Assembly (NCBI GenBank): GCA_006247105.1
Contig: CM016928.1
Location: forward strand, 186,001-250,000
From: Giardia muris
Taxonomy: Eukaryota > Fornicata > Diplomonadida > Hexamitidae
DNA length: 64,000 bases
Reading direction: 5' to 3'
Shown piece by piece: positions 45,301 through 53,225 of the stretch (positions are counted from its first letter, which is position 1; each line of letters starts with the position of its first letter). Position numbers and translations under genes: made by a program. The notes below the pieces were generated by a model. That model saw nothing but the letters and a program-made list of their open reading frames with translations, did not search any database and had not been told where the DNA came from.

Positions 45301-46566
45301 CGTGATTCCTTCGTCACCCCCGGGTTCTATTCCCAACGGGCGTTGCCCTTGACCTATGGGGGAGGCTTTTCTTACGTACAGCACCTACTCGACAACGAGC
45401 TACTCTCCCCCAAGTACACGCTAATCACGTATGTCACGGCCACCCCCGACGATTGTATCCATGGCGCCTACTATTACAACATGTCGCTCGTTAGCGGAAT
45501 GAGCTTCAACCCCATCTCGACAAACATCGAGACCTTCCAAGCCGAGGTGATTGGCGGTCATTTGACCCTCTTTTGCACCCAATGTACGATTATGGACCAG
45601 CAGGTCATAGTCCAATTCGAGACCGGGAAGTTGCAGGTGGACACGGCCACGATGCTGGAGGTCTACAACTTGAGCGTTCCCTTGACCCGAATAGATAGGA
45701 TCAGCAGCGTGAGATACAACATCACGTACTCCTTAAGTTTGGGGAGTACCCTTCTGGCCTTAACCCTGGAAAGCTTGAAGGTCTACTTGCCAGTCACGAA
45801 CGTAACCCTGGATTTGAACGTCCAGCACCTTTCAACAGAATGGATCAAGAGCGACTATGCCGAGTGCACATATAAGAACGGAAGGTTCATCTACAAGACG
45901 ATTGGGAAGAATGCTGGCACGAGGAAGATCACTAACGTCAGGCTTCTCGTCCCCATCACGATCCCCTACGTCGAATACCCCTTGATAGATTCAAGTACCG
46001 CAAAGGAGGAGTTGTACTTCACCCTTGACGCAAGGACCATGAACCCCAAGGACTTGGAGTTTGTCCTCAATAGTACCTCGGTATATATCAGATGTTTGAT
46101 TAGTCGAACGGAAATGACCACCTCCGTCCCCTTTCTGGCGTATGAAGGATCCTCCCTCCTCTTCTTCATCCTCCTCGTCGGAATCACATCCCTCGTCATC
46201 CTCATCCTCTTCCTAGTCCTTTTCTCAGTTCTCCCCTATTTCCTTATAGATGTCGACACATTACAACTAAGGATGCTTCAATACCGTGATTGGGAGGCTC
46301 GTCAGCACCCATTTAAGCCTATAGACGTTACCATGGCCATCGATTCGCTTCTACAACAAAGACGTCATCGTCTTTCCCGGAGCTTCAAGGAAGCGCTTTG
46401 GGCTTGCATCCAGATACACAGGGACTACGGGATCCCAGACTCGCAGATCTCCAGCTCGTACCAGATACCTTTGAGGGTCTTTAGGAAATTAGAGAGGCAG
46501 GCATCCAAATTGAAAAATGCCGGAGTTGGCCCACCACTTCACTTTCAAAACGATCCTGATCGGTAA
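42376..46566 (+). CDS. Giant type I membrane glycoprotein, unknown function
   Basis: 1396 residues. It has a clean signal peptide (MHLAVLLLALLQSTVVHG) and a roughly 1230-residue luminal or extracellular part rich in beta-type sequence, with about 19 N-x-S/T sequons. One strong C-terminal membrane helix follows (LLFFILLVGITSLVILILFLVLFSVL), then a basic cytosolic tail of about 100 residues. I recognise no domain. The part is Cys-containing but lacks the CxxC repeats of VSPs. Its start codon is embedded in the AGTGAAT poly(A) signal of the previous gene, and its last 50 bp overlap the next gene. A surface, ER or vacuolar receptor role is possible, and nothing in the sequence decides between them. 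Confidence 0.75.
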   Translation: MHLAVLLLALLQSTVVHGAECLVADAGPLILLENGTVFMGFTGCTEAPEAVTVSFATFARTLPLTQQKGSPFVYAANLNSTLANALPLVTVVYSGYMDSAPIIVEMHPPTCLVAGNLLAGVLDETVYIYPKNLTYANQDAGKDLPCDIVYDPYLKVINSKGEEASCTHEGLFYMCQAASIGSGSLTVVFFDGSTETITPQTLPWCYNTAGATLSMTIHNRTRLSFENAYIDRSFGTPTTCIPVSTNLLISDYVINEYNFHWAIEVDDLTKKEVEAVVTLRTLVGGSGSDDGITFGMRNHSFTISVDTASTATNSLCYQSFDVSPSYSVPFASNISQIFTIQNLRYWYNNYQLAIVPQETCDVLPNMYLRVTILYNGRSYSTYAFPYPALTDESVLLGVIDNYKAISSIALYVPLYQSLTIGIAKVVRGYISLFFQLPSHRLPYCVSTSFPRYYCIDDTLYVSTYYPCTDNVTIEEITLQLYSSTGTTEYKLNYNKTFTEHVHYMLNVQDCRSLPIWKPDEYPIVGVLFTIENESIPFTELIHTYTDYCQITDAAFDFSAYLHYDAIHIHSRCNLTDYYFIDTVVGLQRRLIGSNPTRDVTMKDHYDYDIDNISYKLLPYIFSFRTSFEESVPGYTLSVEYYPEAYGFMHRNLVGDGSTWLTSQTRLPYISFNQYYPANVNIPCLDQVLIGDNQWYFFLLVDIDKALLFYEYTSLLCSTANVTLEFTLFTGTLVRGELAIEDVLIENASMTSGAGTTTGAAVVDKYMIGADTDAWSIIERELPRLLGKSLSLYANVTYSYIRGGQGINLVPVHVNAQSCIMHRETMRFLGLDSRTLVLEYPDRGTCYTKTDLAYIVIPTLATMPERDWEEHMQYFLLLEERLLKSFGFESVVDLDRLIMDKPVLDVLLGKVTRGKSSKSLLYENRYISDEMMLDLSFYYSMRQSTLLSTGLPTLENLIEDAVNDRRVYEMIVGNENRDSFVTPGFYSQRALPLTYGGGFSYVQHLLDNELLSPKYTLITYVTATPDDCIHGAYYYNMSLVSGMSFNPISTNIETFQAEVIGGHLTLFCTQCTIMDQQVIVQFETGKLQVDTATMLEVYNLSVPLTRIDRISSVRYNITYSLSLGSTLLALTLESLKVYLPVTNVTLDLNVQHLSTEWIKSDYAECTYKNGRFIYKTIGKNAGTRKITNVRLLVPITIPYVEYPLIDSSTAKEELYFTLDARTMNPKDLEFVLNSTSVYIRCLISRTEMTTSVPFLAYEGSSLLFFILLVGITSLVILILFLVLFSVLPYFLIDVDTLQLRMLQYRDWEARQHPFKPIDVTMAIDSLLQQRRHRLSRSFKEALWACIQIHRDYGIPDSQISSSYQIPLRVFRKLERQASKLKNAGVGPPLHFQNDPDR

Positions 46567-47215
46567 CTCGGCCGTCGGGAAGTCCTGCCTCGTGATGCGG
46601 TACGTCGAGAAGAAGTTCGAGCCTCTACACGACGTGACCATCGGGGTCGAGTATTGTAACAAGACCATCACCCTCGAGACGGAGGGAGGCGAGGAGCGCA
46701 TGGTCAAGCTCCAGATCTGGGACACGGCCGGGCAGGAGCAATTCCGAGCGATCACTCGCTCCTATTACCGCGGTGCCGCGGGAGTCCTGTTGGTCTACGA
46801 TGTGACCAATCGTGAGTCCTTCGATGCTCTCACTCAATGGTTGACTGACCTATCCACGTCCACGGGTGTCGACATGAAGACCAATGCCTCCATGGTTGTC
46901 GCCTTAGTCGGAAACAAGGCGGACTTGCATGAGAAGCGCCAGGTCACTACTGAGGAAGCTGAGACCTTCGCCAAAGAACATCATCTCCTCTTCACGGAGA
47001 CCTCGGCGAAACAGGACGAAAACGTTACTCAATGCTTCGATACGCTCGCCAGGGAGATCCTGCGTCGAGTTGATGATGGGACTCTTGATTGGAGAAACAC
47101 CGATTGCGGGATCAAGCTTGGGCCAGCTGGTGGGGCTAATGGCTCTGGAGCTTCATCCCGTGGTACTCAAGGTGGAGGACTACAATCCCTTCTCAACCGA
47201 TGTCCTTGTGCATAA
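46517..47215 (+). CDS. Rab2-like small GTPase, second paralogue
   Basis: 232 residues. Motifs: GNSAVGKSC, effector DVTIGVEYCNKTI, WDTAGQEQFRAITRSYYRGAAG, NKAD and ETSAK. It differs from the 13193-13852 Rab2 by a small insertion between the switches (ETEGGEERM) and a longer Gly/Ser-rich tail ending CPCA, a CxCx prenylation motif. It is probably a vesicle-traffic Rab of the Rab2/4/14 group. Its initiator (CCAAATTGAAAA before the ATG) lies inside the coding sequence of the preceding membrane protein, whose reading frame continues 50 bp past this ATG in another frame. Confidence 0.88.
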   Translation: MPELAHHFTFKTILIGNSAVGKSCLVMRYVEKKFEPLHDVTIGVEYCNKTITLETEGGEERMVKLQIWDTAGQEQFRAITRSYYRGAAGVLLVYDVTNRESFDALTQWLTDLSTSTGVDMKTNASMVVALVGNKADLHEKRQVTTEEAETFAKEHHLLFTETSAKQDENVTQCFDTLAREILRRVDDGTLDWRNTDCGIKLGPAGGANGSGASSRGTQGGGLQSLLNRCPCA

Positions 47216-47287
47216 TGTGAACGGGTATGGGCGTATCCACACACCTTTTGAATGAGGAAGAGCACTTTTTTGACTACTCTTTGAAGA

Positions 47288-48052
47288 ATGCCGATAAGGT
47301 CCTCACGGCATGCACCCCTACCCGCCAGGGCGGCGCTCTCGTCATCCCCCGCGCTTCATAGCGCCTCACGGCCACGCACGAGCGGAACGGGACTTGGACT
47401 TGGGCGTCCTCCTTCCGCCTCGTATGCCACGCCAAGTACCGTTCGAAAGGCACCCTCGCATTATCGAAGTTGCGGCGTCGTGGTCCCGAAGATCGAGGAG
47501 ACCCTACACATCCGTCCACAGACCAGTAACATCCAGAGGCAGGTGGAACTTCTACGGCGTGTTGATGCTGAGAATGCGGATAGTACTCGTTGGAGGATGG
47601 GAAGGGCCATCAAGGCCGGCCTTCTACCCTCCGCCCTTTTGGAATGCGCAAAGGACGAACCATACTACGCATACCTTCTCACGAAGCTGGCAGAGGCGGT
47701 CGATCGATATATGGACCCCGAGGCCGGCCGTGTCGACCCAGGAACTGCCGCGCCATTCCCACCTACTGCACACCATAATGGTGCAACAGATGCCGTCTCC
47801 CTAGCAAAGCTAGTCAATCGGCGAGAGCTTGAGGGCCGCATTTATCGAGAGCGTGTGGAAAGCCTTCAAGGAACCTTAGCTAAACTCGATACCGAGATAC
47901 AGGTCGCGGAGACAACGGTCGAGTCGCTTCGGAACGAGATCCGACACCTCAACTCCGTCCGCCAGATCACCGTCGATGCGCAAGCTCCAGGCCCTCTCCG
48001 CCAGCGCATGCTCAACGTCGAAGCGACCGCGAACATGCTACTCGACCTCTAG
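47288..48052 (+). CDS. Hypothetical coiled-coil protein
   Basis: 254 residues. The N-terminal 60 residues are Arg/Ser/Pro-rich and probably disordered. From about 80 the chain is helical, ending in a coiled coil (YRERVESLQGTLAKLDTEIQVAETTVESLRNEI is its core, partly quoted). No family recognised. It could be a basal-body or cytoskeletal component, but this is only inference from composition. The preceding gap (47216-47287) carries a TTTTTT tract. The next gene starts 7 bp after its stop. Confidence 0.6.
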   Translation: MPIRSSRHAPLPARAALSSSPALHSASRPRTSGTGLGLGRPPSASYATPSTVRKAPSHYRSCGVVVPKIEETLHIRPQTSNIQRQVELLRRVDAENADSTRWRMGRAIKAGLLPSALLECAKDEPYYAYLLTKLAEAVDRYMDPEAGRVDPGTAAPFPPTAHHNGATDAVSLAKLVNRRELEGRIYRERVESLQGTLAKLDTEIQVAETTVESLRNEIRHLNSVRQITVDAQAPGPLRQRMLNVEATANMLLDL

Positions 48053-48059
48053 AAAATCT

Positions 48060-48332
48060 ATGGCCACGAACCACACGTCTGCGCCCCTGACAGTCGCAGG
48101 CCGTGTCGTCGCCTTCTCACGAGAGGTCGCGAGCCAGATCGAGTCAAGTGCGCTCCAGCAGGTCGATCAGGTCATCACCGCGAACAAGTCCCCTCAAGCC
48201 CCAGCCGTCATGTGCGGATCCAAATACACCCTGGGAGACATCTACATGGAACTCTTTGATGCCTTGCGGCCCAAAGAGGTGGTGCAGCAGTACGATGGAC
48301 TCACCTGCACGGAATTGAGAGTATGGACCTAA
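48060..48332 (+). CDS. Hypothetical 90-residue protein
   Basis: A short gene with good initiator context (AGAAAATCTATG), 7 bp after the previous stop. The sequence is soluble and mixed alpha/beta (VAGRVVAFSREVASQIES, then YTLGDIYMELFDAL), without a recognised family. Its TAA overlaps the stop codon of the convergent coiled-coil gene. The context and tight packing argue for a real gene despite its size. Confidence 0.55.
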   Translation: MATNHTSAPLTVAGRVVAFSREVASQIESSALQQVDQVITANKSPQAPAVMCGSKYTLGDIYMELFDALRPKEVVQQYDGLTCTELRVWT

Positions 48333-50095
48333 CGTCTCTTCCCACTCCCAAAGGAGCCTTTTCTGAGCGTCGGTAAGGCTCCTGCACTGCCTTGCGAGGG
48401 CAGAGAGAGCCGACTATCCTCTGACGACGGATGAGTGGATTGCCCTTGTTGTCCCTGGTTTTGAGACTGAAGCATGCTCAAAGTTCGTAATAGCTTAGTC
48501 CGCTCCTGGCACTCGTTATAGACGGTCTGTTGTAAAGCCTTGACCTTGGCCTCGAGCTCAGCGATGGTCTGTTGGGCAGCCGCAAGTGCCTCAGTAGTGA
48601 GTTCGGGTTCTCGAGCTAAGGCCTCTGCCTCTGCGGCCTTTGCGGCCAACTGTCGCTCAAGGTCAGCGACAAGAGCGAGTTCCCGTTCAAGGTCGGCATC
48701 GGCTGTTGCGAGCTTTGTCGTAAGCTCGTTCTGTTCTTGTCTGAGCTTAGCTAGACGTCTATCAAGAGTTTCACATTGCATCTCCAGCTGACCATTCTCG
48801 CGTCTCAAGGCTTCAATCTCCCGGCTCAGTTCCCTCGTAGACTGCTCGTGTGTGTTTGCCGAATTGATAAGAGCCTCCTTTAGACTGGTCAGCTCTGCTG
48901 CAAGCCGGCTGTTGGCCTCCTCCGTCGTGTTAAGACGTGTGCCAGCCGTCTGGGCATGTTCCTGCTCCTCTTGAAGGGATTTCCGAAGGCTGTGAACCTC
49001 CCGTTCTAAGCTCTCAATCTTCCCCTCACTCGTGGTTGATAACTCGTCGAAGCTGTGCTGCAACGCCTCGAGGTTCCGGCTTAAACCCTGCAGCTCGGAG
49101 ATAAGAAGCTCTATTCGGGAGTCCTTCTCGGCCGTGGTGGCCTGTAATTGGATGACCAATTGACGAAGGTCATCGACGGTCTTCTGGAGCGTCCGTGCCT
49201 CCTCCTGAGACGTCCGAAGGTCCGCATTCACGGCTCGGAGGTCTGCTTCTTTTGCGGAAAGTTGTTCTGTCAAAAGAACGATCCGTGCTCGTTGTGTATC
49301 TTCAACAGCCGCCCCATTCTGACACTCCATGACTTTCGCCTGCAGCTGCTTCTTGAGAGAGTCGACGTCCGCCATAAGCCGCCTATTCTCGGCCGCCAAA
49401 GATTCCTTTGTAGTCCCCAAGTCTCTGACGCATTCTTCCGTCTCCTGGAGTTGATATTGTAGCTTCTGAGTCAGAGTTTCGAAAGAGTCGGCTCTTTTCC
49501 TCAAATCGGCTATTTTCTCCTCACTAGTTGCTCGAAGAGTCGCTATCTCCTCCTTTAAAGCACTCAATGCGGCCTCAAGCTCCTCGGTGTGCCTCTGCTC
49601 CTTCTCAATGACACGCCTGTACTCTTCCCGTAACGTCTCGAGTAACAGGGACAAGGTTTCGAGAAAGGTCGGAATTTGAGAGAAGTCTAGGGCTGCTGGC
49701 TCTGCAACAAGGCTACGCAGTCGGGAAACGTCTTGGCGACAGTGTTCGAGCCCCTGCCGCAGCTGGGCGACGCACTGGGCGAGCAGGTCCCCACGTTCTG
49801 TCGCTAATCGCTCCTTGACTAAAGCATCATCCCGCTCCCGTTCCATCAAGTCCGCTCGCCCCTTGAAGGCGTCTGTCAGGCCAGAGAGCGCGTCCATTGA
49901 CGTCAGGGTGTGACGCGCCGATTGCTGAGCACTTTCATGCGCCCTACCAGCAAGTGCCAGCTCACCTTCAAGCTCGCGAATTCGCCCCTTCAGGCGCTCC
50001 ACGTCGTGGAGGATGAGATAGCTGACTCCACAGAAGGAGCAGCACGTCTCCTCCCGTCCCGCATTCGCAAGGTCATCTGGCAACGGCCTCAGCAT
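48329..50095 (-). CDS. Long coiled-coil protein with N-terminal CxxC (LEKR1-like)
   Basis: 588 residues, almost entirely heptad-repeat coiled coil from about 35 to 545, with a basic Ser-rich tail. The N-terminus has CCSFCGVSYLILHDVERLKGRIRELEGEL, which resembles the conserved start of LEKR1-type proteins (CGVSYLI followed by coiled coil). The function of that family is poorly known. A structural or centrosome/flagellum role is plausible. The ATG is separated by 7 bp from the divergent PAK kinase gene. The alternative is a generic coiled-coil scaffold. Confidence 0.65.
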   Translation of the reverse strand: MLRPLPDDLANAGREETCCSFCGVSYLILHDVERLKGRIRELEGELALAGRAHESAQQSARHTLTSMDALSGLTDAFKGRADLMERERDDALVKERLATERGDLLAQCVAQLRQGLEHCRQDVSRLRSLVAEPAALDFSQIPTFLETLSLLLETLREEYRRVIEKEQRHTEELEAALSALKEEIATLRATSEEKIADLRKRADSFETLTQKLQYQLQETEECVRDLGTTKESLAAENRRLMADVDSLKKQLQAKVMECQNGAAVEDTQRARIVLLTEQLSAKEADLRAVNADLRTSQEEARTLQKTVDDLRQLVIQLQATTAEKDSRIELLISELQGLSRNLEALQHSFDELSTTSEGKIESLEREVHSLRKSLQEEQEHAQTAGTRLNTTEEANSRLAAELTSLKEALINSANTHEQSTRELSREIEALRRENGQLEMQCETLDRRLAKLRQEQNELTTKLATADADLERELALVADLERQLAAKAAEAEALAREPELTTEALAAAQQTIAELEAKVKALQQTVYNECQERTKLLRTLSMLQSQNQGQQGQSTHPSSEDSRLSLPSQGSAGALPTLRKGSFGSGKRR

Positions 50096-50102
50096 TCAAA
50101 AA
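50096..50102. promoter_or_regulatory. 7-bp divergent promoter
   Basis: The full gap between two divergent ATGs is TCAAAAA. For the PAK gene this is a perfect A-rich initiator abutting the ATG. For the coiled-coil gene the complementary strand gives TTTTTGA. Confidence 0.6.
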
Positions 50103-51827
50103 ATGCCGAGGAAGAAACAGTCCGACGCGGTAGTTACCGCCGCGAACGACCCCACGGGGGCAGCGATATCGCAGCCGTTCGACCTTAAGCGCGGGATCAG
50201 CGTCCGGTACGATCCCGAGACAGGGAAGTTCGTGGGGCTTCCCGAGGAGTGGCAATCGCTCGGGATCATTCCCCAAGCGATGGTTGGTGACCACGAGACG
50301 CTCCTCACGATGTCCCAGCGTGCGAGCGAGACGGAGCGCGTGGTGAGATTGTCGAACCAGCCTCTGGACAAGCAGCTCGATTTCCACACAGGTCGCATCG
50401 CCCCTTCGTTCCTGGCGACTCACGCGGCCTTGGATGACGTCTATCACATCGAGCAGATGGACGTGCTTACCGACGCCGTCAAGCCGACTCTCCCGAGCAA
50501 GCGCATCCTTCGCTCCTTACAAACGCAGAATGTTTTCATCAGCCGTCCCGTCGGCTTCGTCCACAAGACGCACGTTACGGTCGATCCGAACAGTGCGACG
50601 GGGTACATCGGGCTTCCTGAGGGCTGGTCCGAGAAGCTGGCAGCCGCTGGGATTGACCTGAAGGAGGTTGGGAGGAATAAGGATGACCTTGACGCGCTCT
50701 GCACGATCATGGACAACTTCTATGACTCTCGGATGCCTCCGAAGCACGCGGATGAGGACCTCATGCTTCGTGCCTTTGCTGGAGAGGTGGATGAGGCTGG
50801 TAATCCAACGTATGCCCTTCCCAAGTTCCGAAGCCTACCTGACGCCAGCGAATATGACCGGATAGTGGATAAGCTTCACGAGTACTTCAAGGAGATCAAG
50901 TCCATCGCTGAGGTCTGCAAAGATCTCAAGGAAGTCGGGCATGGGTCATCTGGGCGTGTGTATCGGGCCATTGAGCTGTCGACAAACAAGACCGTCGCGG
51001 TCAAGTCCGTCTCCGCGATCAACTTCCTTGTCGACGACGCCAAAAAGATGAAGGACCAAGGAGAGGCCGAGGCGGCGACGCTTTTGAGCCTGAAGAACGA
51101 GGTCGCGATGATGTTCCTATCGAGCGACTGCGAGTACATCGTCAAGCTCCACAGCGTCTATTTCTCGCGCGCGGCGAAGGAGTTCTACATGCTCATGGAC
51201 TATTGCAACGCCCACTGCCTGACGACGATCATCTCGAAGCACGGGTACATCCGCCGGGAGCGCGTCTCTTGCATGATCGTCCGCGACATCCTGCGCGCCC
51301 TCGCCCACCTCCACGAGAACCACCGGATTTATCGCGACCTGAAGTCGGATAACATGCTGCTCGACGTGGAGGTCGTTACCGACCTGTCGGCGAGCGGGAA
51401 GGCCCAGAAGCGGAGGAAGTACTCGCTTAAGCTCTCGGACTTCGGGTTCACCGTCCAGTTAAGCGCACAGCAGCCGACACGAAAGTCAGTGGTTGGGACT
51501 CCCTTCTGGATGGCACCCGAGCTCATCCGTGGTTATCCGTATACGACGAAGGTCGACTGCTGGTCGCTTGGGATCGTCGTCCTCGAACTATGTGAGGGAT
51601 TACCACCCCATATGGATCTACCACCACTTCGTGCCGTCTTCAAAATCGTCACTAGTCCACCTCCAGTGCTCAAGAAGAGGAGTGCCTGGTCTGCTGAGTT
51701 GCATGACTTTTTAGCACGATGCTTGACAAAGGACCCGGAGGTCCGTTGGTCTTCGGCCCAGCTTCTCAAACACCCATGGATCTTGAGCGTTGGTGACGAC
51801 CCTCTCGACCTATCTGATTACCTCTAA
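50103..51827 (+). CDS. PAK-family kinase with two CRIB/PBD-like motifs
   Basis: 574 residues. A CRIB/p21-binding motif is clear at 146-175 (ISRPVGFVHKTHVTVDP, then YIGLPEGW). A second, degenerate one lies at 22-50 (ISQPFDLKRGISVRYDP, then FVGLPEEW). The kinase domain (about 275-565) has GHGSSGRVYRA, VAVKSV (K301), YRDLKSDN, LSDFGF, VGTPFWMAPE and DCWSLGIVVLE, all consistent with an active STE20/PAK kinase. PAKs are effectors of Rac/Cdc42 GTPases controlling the cytoskeleton, and Giardia has a single Rho-family GTPase as the likely partner. An AGTAAAT poly(A) signal follows at 51830-51836. The start abuts a 7-bp divergent promoter. Confidence 0.9.
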   Translation: MPRKKQSDAVVTAANDPTGAAISQPFDLKRGISVRYDPETGKFVGLPEEWQSLGIIPQAMVGDHETLLTMSQRASETERVVRLSNQPLDKQLDFHTGRIAPSFLATHAALDDVYHIEQMDVLTDAVKPTLPSKRILRSLQTQNVFISRPVGFVHKTHVTVDPNSATGYIGLPEGWSEKLAAAGIDLKEVGRNKDDLDALCTIMDNFYDSRMPPKHADEDLMLRAFAGEVDEAGNPTYALPKFRSLPDASEYDRIVDKLHEYFKEIKSIAEVCKDLKEVGHGSSGRVYRAIELSTNKTVAVKSVSAINFLVDDAKKMKDQGEAEAATLLSLKNEVAMMFLSSDCEYIVKLHSVYFSRAAKEFYMLMDYCNAHCLTTIISKHGYIRRERVSCMIVRDILRALAHLHENHRIYRDLKSDNMLLDVEVVTDLSASGKAQKRRKYSLKLSDFGFTVQLSAQQPTRKSVVGTPFWMAPELIRGYPYTTKVDCWSLGIVVLELCEGLPPHMDLPPLRAVFKIVTSPPPVLKKRSAWSAELHDFLARCLTKDPEVRWSSAQLLKHPWILSVGDDPLDLSDYL

Positions 51828-51868
51828 CCAGTAAATGCGATCCAGGTCATTACTGAAGATCATTCCTC

Positions 51869-53209
51869 CTAGTCACGTGCTTGCCGATTCACCCGTTCAC
51901 GGTGCCGTTGAAGAATACCCACACACTCACTCGAAAGTTGAGGACCGCGTATTCTGACACGCACGCTCTCGTATGAGGCGTGCGGCTCGTCGACATTCTG
52001 CTGGGTTCCAAGCAGGAAGGCAAACAGACGCTCTTCTGCCTCTGTAGCTAGGGCTTCGAGGTCTGATTGCTCTGTGAACCGACCCGTCGTATGGGAAAGG
52101 GTTCCAGCAGTCTGTAGGGTGGCATTCTCTGCGGCCTCGTCAATGTCAGCTAAATGGTCAGCGACGGAATCTCCTTCTTCTTGGGAGGGGGAAAGAGACA
52201 TCGCAAGATGGTCGCGGGAGACGGAATTGGAGCACTTCCGTAGCTCGTCAACATCATCTTCATGGTCACTGGCTTGTTGATTGGCACAACTATCAGTAAT
52301 GAAGCGTATGGGCTTTCCAGGGAGTTCCAGGTCGCAGTTAGCCGTCATATATGCCTGCTCTCCTTGTACGTCCGTTCCCTGGTACACTGGAGAGGAGCTT
52401 TCTCGATCCTTATCCTCGACGACCGTGAAGACATTTCGACGGGATGAAGAGGAATGGAAGGTGTCGCTTCTACTGCGTAGGACGGAGCAGGCGGCAATGG
52501 CGCTGTCCTCCTCTTTTGGGGTGACATGCGCCTCATCAATGCTCGTATCCGTAACCATCATGATGTTGCTACCGAACGTGCTACTCACCCCCGGTGGAAG
52601 GGCGGAACCTTCACTGCTCCGACTACCGTCACCTCCAGTCTTTGCCTGAGAGTTCGACGTCGTTTTATCCAACGATGGGATCATAGAAGGGAAGTTGATG
52701 GACGAGGGGCTCTCCTTCTCCACCCGTATCTCCGAAAGCTGACCGACCAGGTCCTTGTGGTTACAGCCACAGACCTTACAGATGAAACCATGGCTTTCTA
52801 TCGCATACTTCTCACGTACTTCTGGGGCCGCCAAGATGCTCCCAAGGCTTCCGGGCGTCTCCTCATCGAAGAGAGACCGGAGTCCAACGACGATATTCCG
52901 GATCCCCCACGTAGGGTTCCACGTTTCAGGGTGAAAGTCTGTAAAGGTCGTGCAGATGGCCTTGTGAGTCTCGAATCTACCGCTGGGGTTACAGAAGCGC
53001 ACCTGGGGCGGGCGACTGGGGTAGTCCTGTGGAAGGATGATCAAACCGTGATAAAGACCATTTTCGTAGGCCGTAGCCGGAGGCCCGAGAAACGTGAAGT
53101 GCACCTCGTGGACGTTCTCGCCGACGGGATAGACGCGGAAGTAGGGCTCGTGCTCATCCGCGATCTGCTTCAGCTCCAGCAGAATCCTTTTCACTGCACT
53201 CGATGACAT
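51869..53209 (-). CDS. Ubiquitin-conjugating enzyme E2, UBE2J/Ubc6 type
   Basis: 446 residues from the ATG at 53209, 16 bp from the divergent gene. The longer frame overlaps that gene antisense. The UBC domain has the Ubc6/UBE2J signatures: FTFLGPPATAYENGLYHG, YPSRPPQVRF, the catalytic Cys in THKAIC (C86) with HPETWNPTW in place of the usual HPN region, and a following FICKVCGCNHKDLV, the CxxCG motif seen after UBE2J UBC domains. UBE2J enzymes serve ER-associated degradation. The long acidic/Ser-rich C-terminal part lacks the tail-anchor membrane helix of Ubc6/UBE2J, so this one appears soluble or is recruited otherwise. Confidence 0.85.
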   Translation of the reverse strand: MSSSAVKRILLELKQIADEHEPYFRVYPVGENVHEVHFTFLGPPATAYENGLYHGLIILPQDYPSRPPQVRFCNPSGRFETHKAICTTFTDFHPETWNPTWGIRNIVVGLRSLFDEETPGSLGSILAAPEVREKYAIESHGFICKVCGCNHKDLVGQLSEIRVEKESPSSINFPSMIPSLDKTTSNSQAKTGGDGSRSSEGSALPPGVSSTFGSNIMMVTDTSIDEAHVTPKEEDSAIAACSVLRSRSDTFHSSSSRRNVFTVVEDKDRESSSPVYQGTDVQGEQAYMTANCDLELPGKPIRFITDSCANQQASDHEDDVDELRKCSNSVSRDHLAMSLSPSQEEGDSVADHLADIDEAAENATLQTAGTLSHTTGRFTEQSDLEALATEAEERLFAFLLGTQQNVDEPHASYESVRVRIRGPQLSSECVGILQRHRERVNRQARD

Positions 53210-53225
53210 TCTTCTATTAAAAAAG
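53210..53225. promoter_or_regulatory. 16-bp divergent promoter
   Basis: Gap TCTTCTATTAAAAAAG between the E2 start (53209, minus) and the gene at 53226 (plus). The TTAAAAAAG block directly precedes the plus ATG. Confidence 0.5.
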
